Shown: positions 24,831-35,700 of the stretch, in pieces
Position numbering within the stretch: position 1 is the first letter of the stretch
Layout: each line of letters begins with the position of its first letter
Assembly (NCBI GenBank): GCA_030549495.1
Contig: JAUIRK010000778.1
Span: 62,001 to 126,000, forward strand
Length of the DNA stretch: 64,000 nt
Direction of reading: 5' to 3'
Source: Nectonema munidae
Lineage: Eukaryota; Nematomorpha; Nectonematoida; Nectonematidae
Position numbers and translations under genes: made by a program
Notes under the pieces: model-generated
Database searches by the model: none
What the model was told of the DNA's origin: nothing
The model's input: only the letters and a program-made list of their open reading frames with translations

Positions 24831-25026
24831 GGTACTAAAAAGTACTAATAAACCCAGACCTGGCCAAAATCCGAGTGTATTTATCACATAAAATATACAG
24901 ACATGACTAGTGAAAAAGCAAAATTATTTAAAAAGCAAAATCACAATATAAAATTATTTTATAACCTACTACCTACATTTACAAAAAGCTTTGAATCTGA
25001 TCTCATTGTCCATAACAAGAAGCCAA

Positions 25027-25142
25027 ACCGCCTTTAACGTAGTAACGTCGTCTAATAAGGCAGAATATACTAAAACACCAATATATATAATTAATTTTTA
25101 AATATTAAGGCTTTTTGCATCAACCTTTCCTCAAGATACTGT
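25027..25142 (+). repeat. 116-bp sequence duplicated exactly at 28403
   Basis: Every base from 25027 to 25142 is identical to 28403-28518 in the same orientation, and similarity stops sharply at both ends. Here it lies immediately upstream of, and in an open frame with, the reading frame starting at 25164. It may be promoter, 5' untranslated or first-exon sequence of that gene. The other copy lies inside an inverted-repeat element. Confidence 0.9.
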
Positions 25143-25163
25143 TCAGATAGTGGCACATCTGGA

Positions 25164-26129
25164 ATGAGTAAGTGCACTGATTACCAATCGTCTTGTGAAG
25201 AATCCGCTTATTCATGTCTGGAAAATCTCTCACAGCCCCATTTTCAGAACAGCATATGCAATATCTATCAGAGATTCAAGGATATACTTCCAAAGAAACA
25301 AATTAATCCGTGTTCTCAGATATGGAAATTTAGCGAAACCATTAGTGTAAATTATACTCATTTCAAATTTTTTCATATATAATTGAATGAATTTTTGCAG
25401 AAATCAAGTCTGTCCAAGTTTTCATTTAAAGTGCCGTTTATAGAAAACATGAAAACTGACCCCATTCAAAGGAAAACGAGAAATAGGGAGCGAAATGCCA
25501 ACTTTTCAAATGCAGATATTGGCTATCCCACACTCCAATCGACAACATGTAGCAAACTGTTGGGTTCCGCTGTAAATTTAGGTCAAAAGAATAGCGAGGA
25601 TATAGCACTTTATTCCTCTCCGTATTCTCGCTATACCTACTCTCTTCGAGCTGATTCTTCCGTTGATGATGAGGATGATGAGGGCATCTACAGTGGCTTT
25701 GATAGAAAGTTGAATTCTTCGGTCGAAACATTTTACCATTCACCGCATGAAGTTGTAGGCGCGTGCAAACCTAGGCATGATATTCCTTCAGCTAAGAGCT
25801 ATTTCGAAAAAAGCAAATTCAAATCAAAAAGTGTACAAAAAATTGATGCGTTCTTGCAAGATCATTTTGTTAAACCCAAAAGGTTACGAGTCCCTGCTAA
25901 AAGCAGCGATTCCAGAAATCAAGATGAAGTCATGCCCAACGCAAAACCACTTCCACATCGAATAAGAAAGGCTGCTCCTCACTGCAGCCTGGTGAATCAG
26001 ACGAGACTTGTGAATTTCAACAAGAACGAAGTTCTTCACAACAGTACTTCCACTTCCTACACTTCTTCAAGCAGTAATTACGACTCTCTACTCGACAGGA
26101 TCTTTGAGGAATTGCACTGCAGAGCTTAG
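25164..26129 (+). CDS. Unrecognised low-complexity protein, two exons
   Basis: Exon 25164-25346 and exon 25401-26129, joined across a 54-bp intron (AGT|GTAAAT...TTTTTGCAG|AAA) in phase 0, give 303 residues if the ATG at 25164 is the start. The frame is open upstream to at least 25110, with no stop and a possible acceptor there. The product is Ser/Asn/Lys-rich with an acidic patch (SSVDDEDDEG), several Tyr/Ser clusters (YSSPYSRYTYS), a basic stretch and a Ser-rich tail (TSTSYTSSSSNYD) ending in LLDRIFEELHCRA, which could be a short helix. No domain is recognised; it looks largely disordered. It is convergent with UGDH, 377 bp from its stop. It may be the C-terminal part of the SH3 gene upstream, since phases match, or an independent gene. 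Confidence 0.62.
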
Positions 26130-26229
26130 CACTACCAGCACCAATTTTACTCACTAAACACTTTATTTCAACACTGCAATAATCATCCCCATGCTTGCGA
26201 TCGAGACAATTACATACCAGTGGATATCG

Positions 26230-26275
26230 AATAAATAATAAATTTAATTAAGAAGTATAAAGCAAAATATTTATT
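26230..26275. terminator. Facing poly(A) signals of two convergent genes
   Basis: AATAAA at 26230-26235 and 26237-26242 on the plus strand serves the gene ending at 26129. AATAAA on the minus strand (26270-26275) serves UGDH, whose stop is at 26507. With usual cleavage 10-30 bases downstream, the two transcripts would meet or overlap by a few bases. Confidence 0.55.
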
Positions 26276-26506
26276 AATAAAAGTTTACAAATGCATTGTT
26301 AAATATATAACTGTGAAAATATTTTTTATAAAAAATAAATCTAATACACATTAACTTTCTTTGTGTTAAAATAAAAAGTTAAAAAATATAAAATTTAACT
26401 TTTTGGTGTGGCAAAGCCGATTTCTGTTTTCAGAAAAATATAAAAATTCAATAAAAAACAATAAAATAAATTGAAAGACGAACTAAAAATAATTTGTTGT
26501 ATGCAG

Positions 26507-26713
26507 TCACATTTCATTGTGAGAACCATCTGTGTTATTTCCGTTTGATACTCCATTTACTCCGTTTGTGTATGCTTTGGGTGAAGTGGCAGATCCTATA
26601 GTAAAGACTTCAAATCCAATTCTTCTAAGTTTTTCTTTATCTAGCAAAATTCTTCCATCAAAAATGTAGGCGGGTTTCATCATGCTGTTATAAATAGTGT
26701 TGTAGTTTAGCAA
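26507..26713 (-). CDS. UGDH: UGDH exon 11, residues 425-492 and stop
   Basis: Acceptor CTTTCAG|TTGCTA. Encodes [15 protein letters not shown], then [13 protein letters not shown] and a polar tail ([11 protein letters not shown]) ending NEM. Stop TGA at 26509-26507. A poly(A) signal on this strand is at 26275-26270. Confidence 0.95.
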   Translation of the reverse strand: MLNYNTIYNSMMKPAYIFDGRILLDKEKLRRIGFEVFTIGSATSPKAYTNGVNGVSNGNNTDGSHNEM

Positions 26714-29700
26714 CTGAAAGATGAAAACCGATCAGATATGAAAATATTGAAAAAACTAAAAGTATACCGTGAATTCATCCCACTCTGTGCATATCACTAC
26801 AGCATGTGAATTTCGAGTAGCTTCATAGGGATCGTCATGAACTGTTACAAGCCTATTAACTTAAAAAAATGTGACTTACAAATTCAGCCCTTTTCATTTT
26901 ATTATCAATATAAAAGAGATACATCTCAGAAATATTTCAAATCACAAGCAAATGTAGATACATGTGAGTATTTACAAGTGCATTTAATATATCTGTTCAT
27001 GGATTCATCATCGATATTAGCAGTAATAAGTATTAGAGGATGGCGTAAACAAGAAGTGCTAGAGAATTGCTTTCTCGTATATTTTGGTAAAACGATCACC
27101 TATACATGTATGTGGAAAAGAAATAAATACAAATTTTGTACCTTTTCGATAATAATAATTTGACAAGCAAGACTTAAATAAATATTATCAATTAACTTAG
27201 GAAGCACACTAAAAATAACTATCGACTTGTTGAATAAGTTTTATGGCTCTTTTTGCTTAGAAGGCTTAATATAACAAGTACTTTCCTTGATTTTTCCCTA
27301 TTTAAAGCTTCTACATTTTCTTCCAAGAATATGATATGATGTGATTGTAGTTATAGCTTTAGAAAAGTAAACCGTATTATGTGCATGAATTTTTTAGTAT
27401 TCTAAAAGTTTTGAGTGAATTGAAAATTCTACTTTTTATTGAGCGGCAAATCTTGGATCAATAACTAAAGCGTTCACCAAACATTTTGAAAACGCCTCCT
27501 CTAACTTATTTTTAGCAAAGAATTAACAATTGGTTTACCTCGATCATTGAAATTTAAACCACCATCTGACAAATCTTTTAATGAACTAAAAGCAAAGAAT
27601 AGTAATAAACAATCAAAATAGAAGAAAATTTATGATACTTTAAAATGACATCTTTTGGAACTTTCGGATCATAAACTGCTAAATACGCATCTTCATTCAA
27701 CAAATACTTGCAAACGCTAATGCTTGAGGATTCTCTAAAAGTGTATATCCAATCTCATTAAACACTTGCGTAAAAGATAAAGCAAGATGAGAGCATTCAC
27801 TAGTTCGTTACGCAAGCATGCTATTCATGAAAGTGCCATCATGTGTTATATATAATTGATAGTAAAAAGGCCTGTATGCAACAATATGCACCTTCGCGTT
27901 TTGAAGTCCATAAAATTGATCAAAAAATGTAATTCGTTTATTTTAGTATTATTTTACGTTAGGATTGCAGAGATGTAAATGAAAGGAGTCCGACGTTTTG
28001 AATGAGTACGAGTCTAAGCCTCATATGGGAGTTAAAAATAGAATGTTTAAACTCCGACTCCCAAAATTATAAATTTTCGTACTCGCATTATCCCTCATCC
28101 GTGCATAATTTTATATACTTCATCCGGTTTTTCTTTACAAAACGCAAACAATATAGCCCATCTCGGAATTGAAACAGTTTGGGGCAGAAGTAAAGGAATT
28201 CGGACTCTTACAAATACTCGAAGTATTTTATCTCCCGGTTGTAGTTCACCCCGATTGCTTTTTTTTATATCATAGGTGAATCGGGTCTCCAAAAAAATAT
28301 TTACCCCCCCCCCGGTAATCCTGAGGTATGTATATATACCTCACCTTCTTAAATGATTATAAATTTTAAAATCACAAGATATACCTTGTGATTTGTATAT
28401 ATACCGCCTTTAACGTAGTAACGTCGTCTAATAAGGCAGAATATACTAAAACACCAATATATATAATTAATTTTTAAATATTAAGGCTTTTTGCATCAAC
28501 CTTTCCTCAAGATACTGTCTTGATAATCTTTTATCTCCATAATCTTTTAGATTATGAGATATATATCTCATAATATTTAAAATTTAATGAATTTTTTGAA
28601 ATTCTCATTGTTTTAAAAAAAACATTTTACAATTAATAAAGGTAAAAGAGTTTTATCGTCAAGTCTATTTCCTATTTTTGATGAAATAACCCATTGAATA
28701 ACTCTTTCTGGTTTTATGGGTTCATAGCATTGAAAATCAACTCTAAATTTTCAGTTAGTTGAGTTCTTTCTGGAGAACAAATTCTTTTTTAATTTAAGTC
28801 AAATGTAAATACTCTCTTTTGAGGAACTTTTTTCTTCATTATATTCGTTTAAATAAACTCTTCTAATTCATCTTTTAAATATAAAAATTCTTTTTTCCTA
28901 TCTTTTTTCATTTCTCTTAGTATTTTCTTCTTCATTCATAACAGCATAAAAGAAAATGTACTACTTGTTATTTTCATATGCTTATAAAACATGTGTTTGT
29001 TAAAGATTTTGACTTAAAATCTTAAAAATGAAATTTACATCGTATTCAATATCATCATCATCATCATAATGTTATAAATATACAAATTATGTTGATTTCA
29101 TAACAAAAATAAAGATTTAAATAACTTTATATACTTTATAACTCATAAATTATATATATCCTGGGCTATTTACTAAATTTGTGCTGAGATAGTGTGACAT
29201 TTTCTCAGGATTACCCCGTGTAGGGGTGGACTCTCTACTCTGGGCTCTACAATCCTATTTCAGGTGGCAATCTTTAAAATATAAATTGTTCAAGATGTTT
29301 ACATTCCATCGTTATGATCCGTACACCACACTACAGAATTGAGTGATCAAGAAGGCCTCGTAATTCAAGGAGCAGAATAGTATATTTTTTATTGTTTGCA
29401 TTCCATCCAAGGGAAGAATAATCTTTCAAAAATGAAGGAATGGGGATCAAGATCTTGATACCCTCCATCGCAAGACCACCTGTCAATAAATGTACAGGGA
29501 GTGGCAGTTTTAAAGAAGTTTCCAGAACAAATCAAACAAAAACAAACTTAAAATTTGATATCTTACAAACGAAAATACAGATACGTACATTATTTTCTTC
29601 AGTAAATGCAGTGATGTGATAAAGAATTTACCTTCAGCTTTGAAAAATCAGTAGCGTATTTAGAATTCATTAAACAGTGTGTATGTTTATCAAAAACATA

Positions 29701-32700
29701 AGTTATTTATATAAAGATTTCAAAATTTAACTTGAGGTTAACATTTCAGTCATTCATTCACACAGTTAGTAGCCAAAGCTGATTTTGTTTGATTCAACGA
29801 GCACATCTAAGGAGTCCAATGCTTACCTTGGAAGAAAATCCTACTCTATTCCCAGTGTTTTTTATACGAGTTTTACCATCTTTTCAAGACTCAATAATAT
29901 AATCTGTTCTCTCTGATGAATACAGGTCATGCGTTAACTCTTATATAAGCAAAAGTGGCACTAAATATTTGAATTATAAGTGTTAAATATTGAAATATCT
30001 GAAAAATAAAGGTTATATGCCTGGCATTATATAATAGAACAGTAGTTGTATGGGGATTGAGTGTACTAAAATAAGTAACTCTTTAAAATATCGTCAATTC
30101 ATTGAAAGAAATTCTTCAAAAATTCAAACACAACTGATTTTTGATTTTCAGCCAGAATTTAAACAAAATTTGAATCAAGAGCAAGAAGTTCAGGCTCTTG
30201 TATTAAAAGTAAAGGTACACACGTTTAAATTTAAAATGCTCCCCAAATTTTTATGTCTATGTAATTTTAAAAATTAAATGCTTATTTAACGTTTCGGAGC
30301 CTCTGCACATTTCGAGTAAGTGGAATAAAAGTATCCGAAAGGGTACTAAATTTTGAGGATACGATTCCTTTTACTTGAGGAAATTCTTATGATTCCTGAT
30401 GAATCTTCCAATGACACTAGTAAATAGATATTTAAAATCCATATGTCTAGAGTTGCCGATTTTGAAAAAAAAGAAGAATTTATTTATCAAATCAAGAAAC
30501 ACATCACTATTATAATCATATTGTAAACGTAATTGAAATGTGATATATATATATATATAATATATACTTTATATTTGATTTGAATGGAGGATATACAAGA
30601 AGACTACTTAAAGCCACTTATTGTTCAAAATAGGTTAAGAGTTAATTGAGAGAATTGTGAAACAAAAAAATTAAATTCATAAAAATGCATAAAAGAGAAT
30701 ATAAACTTGATATATTTGATATAAATGGCGTTTTAACCCATTAAGTTTAACCATTAAGCTTCTTTCAATGACTTTGAATATAAATCGTCTGTGTTTTTTA
30801 GATATCGTCTGATTTCTATGGTACTTAACCCATTTAAGACGAAGCAAAGCAGACGACTTTAGTAATTCCTATTTAAAGTAGGAATTCGTCTGCGTTCCCT
30901 TTGGGAACATTGGTCGTAAATGGGCATGGGTTAATTGACATTAAAATATACATTGAGTGTTAGAGCGAATATAGCGAGAAGAGTTGGTACTCTTTGAAGA
31001 AGATCAATTTAACGTGATTTTTATATTTTGAATAACTAAAATGCTCACATACTTTACAAGGATCTATACGCTTGTTAAAAAAAGATGAAACCTTAATGGA
31101 GATTTTTTGCGTACTTAAGCTTGATATTTTGTGGTTTACATGTAAAAACTTAGAAGGACGGGTATTATAACACGGATAAATCACCATTAATATGAAGAAT
31201 CTCAAATAAAGGAGGAGAGCAGTTCAATCTCAAGTATTTAAAGAAAAGCATACAAACACTTAAAGAGTAAAGATCCACAACCTTCAAAACATTACATTCG
31301 ATGAACCATTCACTAGTGTGATCGTTATGTTTTAAATTAAAAACTGAGTGAATGAACGTTTTTTGGGGTTTTAGAAGAGACTTGGTATTAGCATAGCCCC
31401 AATTAATGATGATAGAAAATGATAAAAATGCCTGAAACATTAATATTTTTGTTTCAATTGGTAAATAGTTATGATTCAAGGTTTTAATGTGGTGTTTCCA
31501 TTTTAGTGTACTAGCAAAAATTAAGCCTAAAAAGTTGAAGGAATAAACGCACGCAATTACTTCATTATTTGATTACACTTTCAAATCTCGAGATTCCTTA
31601 TTCTCATTGGAACAAAAATTCATTTACTTACATTTTTGTACATTCAGTTCTAAACAATTAATCTTTAAAAATTTAGTAACTTCTTTTAACCAAACATTTA
31701 GATTTGTGAGAATTGAAATGTCATCTGCATAAATACTGAAATGAATTAGCTAGAAACACGTTTTTAATATCATTTAAATATGTGGTGAAGAAAAGGGGAC
31801 CTAGAATAGATCTTTGAAGGACTCCAAAATTTCTCAAATATTCAGTTTTTGACACGTTTCCATTTACCTCAACGTAATATAATCGTCTTTTAAATAGGAA
31901 AAAAAATTTGGGAGTGTAGATGTTGCGAAGGATACATCTCGCGTTTGTAAAAGTCTAAAAGGTTTTATTGTGTCAAGGGCGTCACTAAGATCAATAAATA
32001 CGGGGTTTGAAAACACTCGTCATCATTATTTATAGTGGCAATGAATAAATAATGCATGTTATCAGTAGAGTGATAACCAAAATGAGTACCTCCAAATAGA
32101 TGATTGTTTTAAAAAAAAACCATAAATTTGAACACTCAATAATTTTTCAAATATCTTAGAAATGGCAGGAACTATTGAAATTGGCCTATAATAATTATAA
32201 TTAGAAAGACAACGTTGATCTCCTTTTTATAGACTGGGACAAGTTTGGATATTTTTCTGGCAGGATGAGTGGTTTCCTTTAGCAATAATTTCATTAAATA
32301 AATATACTAGTGACTTTACCAAAAAAAAAACAACAATTTTTTTAATGATATGAGTAGTAAAACGATAAAAATCATTAGACCCACTAGATCTGAATGATTT
32401 GATTGATCGTTGGGAGTGCAATACCGCAAGAAAAAATAACAAGTGTTATTTCTGAGTTTTTCTAATTTGCCATAGCTTTCAAGGTGATTAAACTTATTTT
32501 GGAAATGAGACAAGAACAGATCAGGTAGCAAAGTTTTATCTACATCAGTGTTGTTTATCGTTATGTTGATTTTAGAATCTGATTTGTTTTCAAGCACGAC
32601 ATTTAATTTATTCCCCATTCTTCTACAAGATAAATTCCCATCAGAAAAAACCTTTTATAGTATTTCTGTTTGGCTTTCCAAATCGCTATCTTTATCAGCC

Positions 32701-35700
32701 TGTTTTCTTTGCAGATGATAAACTTCAATTCATCATACTTTTAGGTTTTATTCTTCAATTTTAGCATCGTTTAGTAAATTTTATTTATACGCTTTATTTT
32801 TTCTAGGATAGAATTATTCATTCACTGATTACTTTTTCCATTGTTTCTTTTTTTAAAACAATTTCGTAGAACCCTGAATTCCAGATAGAAGATTCAATTA
32901 TTGAACTATTAGCTTGATAAATTATATTCCACCCATTTTTTATTAAAATTCATCATTCACAACCTTTTTGAAAAAATATTGGTTCTGAGTCTTGTTGTTC
33001 AACTGAAAGCAAACAAATGTAGGTAAGTGATCAGAGATGAAAGATTGCAATGTTCCAGATTTGTAGATGACAGCAGAATCAGAAACAAAAATATTGTCAA
33101 TAAAAATGCCCAAACAAGGATTGGTTATAGTTTTAATAGTGGGGTGAAGAATAAGAAAGAAAGTGGTCTATTAGTGTTGTCAGAGAATTTGATTTGGTAG
33201 AATTAGAAGTTTTAAAATCCCCACAACACAGACGCTCATTTCCTTTGAATAGGTTAAGTTTAAAAAGTGAGAAACTCTTCATTGGATTAATAAGTTTTCT
33301 ACCCCCACCTGATGGAAGACGATAGATATTTCTCTTGTTTGTTAGAAAAATTATATTGAAAAAAACTCAGATTTTGGCAAGAACTCATCAAATTTTAAAA
33401 TCTCATGCCCAAAAAAAGAATGAATGAGAAATCCTAGCCCAAAGTGATATCTCCAAGTGACTCGACATCTATGTGAACACACTGTGAGACAAAACTGTAA
33501 TGAATGATAACTATTCATTGTCGTAATTATAACTGTCAAAGATTTTTATGTAATTCAGTCAGATGGTGAAATTAAACTGATTCAGCTTCAAAATGGAGAC
33601 AATAATTATAAGAATAAATATTTATCATTTTCGAAATTTCTATAGAACTACATAAAGTATGACGCTCTTTTGAATTAGCTACATGTTCCGAAGCCAACTT
33701 TCTGTTATTACAAAGTTTGCAATGTTTTTAACACTCTCATCAATCGTGCAATCTTTTGAAAAATGATAATCTCCACAGAATTTACACACATAGGTAGATG
33801 GACATTTTATGACCATCTTCCAAGCATCTGAAAGAAGTTCTTACGTAAGAATTATTAAGAGATACATCTAAAAGTATATCATAAATGGTTGCTAAATTTA
33901 GTCCTTTTAATTTATTTTAACGACTTTTTTGCTTTATGCGAATTTTAGCTGAATATAAGTATATCAGTGAATATAATTATATTTATTATTTTTAGTGATT
34001 AATGTCGTTATTTAAAGAATAAAAATTAAAATTTTGACAAAAGATATTGAAGAAACTCTTGAGCTAAAAGATTTGGAAGACATCTCTTTCTTTACATGAT
34101 AAAAGAATTTCAATAAATAATATTTCCTTTGCAGCCTAGCATCCAATTTCCATTATAAATTAGATTTGATTACCACCTGATTTCAAAATAAATAAGTTTG
34201 AAAAAGGCGCCCCTGAAGGAAGAAAAATAGGAAAAAAGGGAATACCTAATATCACCAGTATCTTTTTTAAATGCAAAACCAAATATAGTGATTAGCTTAG
34301 TAGCAACTGTCTTGAACATTGAGTTAACGATTTGCTTACAAAACCTTAATCTTTGCCATTCATTTATCGCTACAACCTAAAAATTTAAAAAGTGTTTTAC
34401 AATTTTAATTTTTTTGATTTTCTTTTCATTATCATCAGTTAATAGCACTCAAAATAAAATCTAACAGTGATGCATGTGTTATAACAATTTACCACTCGCC
34501 CCTCCCCCAGGAGGATTTAGAAGATAATTTACCTCGGGGCTAGGGTAATACTTTAGACTCTTTAGAGCAGTACTCGTATTGTCACCATCATCATCATTAA
34601 AGTGCCGTTTCCATTTGGACGTGGGCAACCATGGAACGCCAGAGTTTGTTTTCTAGTTTACCATGGTTATTCTTGGAGATATTACGTGGTGAGGTGTCCA
34701 GTTTTCTCCCACGCCGTAATTGTAAGCAACGGACCTAGCCTTTGTCTAATCTGACTAACTGCAAGGCAACAGTAACCAGGCTTATTTGAAGGCGGCCCTA
34801 CTCGCCTTGTCACGACATCGTTCTGAACATGGAGCATTTTAACTTGTAGAAAGGAGCCACTCAATCTACTACTCCGTCTCGTTATTTCGTCGCTGGTTGT
34901 TCTCGTATTATACAGGGAACATTTACCCATGTCATGTTACGGATCCGAATTGCAAGTCTTCTTTCAGAAAATGAAACTAATTCTGATTGACCCCCCCCCC
35001 CCCCCTCACTGTATTGAGAACTTGGCTAACAGCCTGTTTATAACTACACTACAATTAATTAGTGAATAGGTAAACGAAAATCAATGTATGACTTAAACTC
35101 CTGAAGTGATAAAATTGATGGAAGCGCATATTTACAGCTAAATAGTCTTTATAAATGCAGGTAAAATTTCGGAAACTGACATATGTTATAATCTTTAAAA
35201 TGTGCTTAATTTTTTTTAAATCATTATATATAAATAATTTTCTTATAAAACTAATTTGGAAAACCTAGAGTCTAGACTAGTGCTTATCAATGAATCGCTT
35301 TATTTTATATATTTGTTATTTTTATACGAGTCTTTATTTATTTAGATTTGTTTATATGCTTATGCTGACGACATTTCAATACTTATTGATTTTTTAGACC
35401 GTGATATCACTAAAACAAACGAACTACTAAGTTTTTATCAACTATGGGCTAAAAAAAAAGAATCTAACTATCAGCAGTTAGAAAACAAAAGCTATTCTTT
35501 TTTCTCCTAAAAGGCACGTTAAAAGCAATGATATAGGCTTTAAAATAGGTCTGAATACAATAAGGTTATCTGATTCTATTAAATTTCTTGGCATAATAGT
35601 GGAAGAAAAACTTTCCAAGAAATTTCAGATAGACTCTTTAGCAACAAAACTGAATAGTATGTTATCATTATTTCGATGTACCCACTATCTACCAATCAAA

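Noticed and set aside
25438-25743. 101-codon minus-strand frame
   Set aside because: Shadow of the plus-strand exon at 25401-26129.
26852-26859. Alternative acceptor AATAG|GC for UGDH exon 10
   Set aside because: It would break the frame with exon 9; AAG|TTAATAGG keeps DRVNRLVTV as in the family.
26837-27163. 108-codon plus-strand frame
   Set aside because: Overlaps UGDH exon 10 on the opposite strand and has no similarity to known proteins; a shadow.
28095-28292. 65-codon minus-strand frame in UGDH intron 7
   Set aside because: No recognisable domain and no splice partners; lies in decayed repeat sequence.
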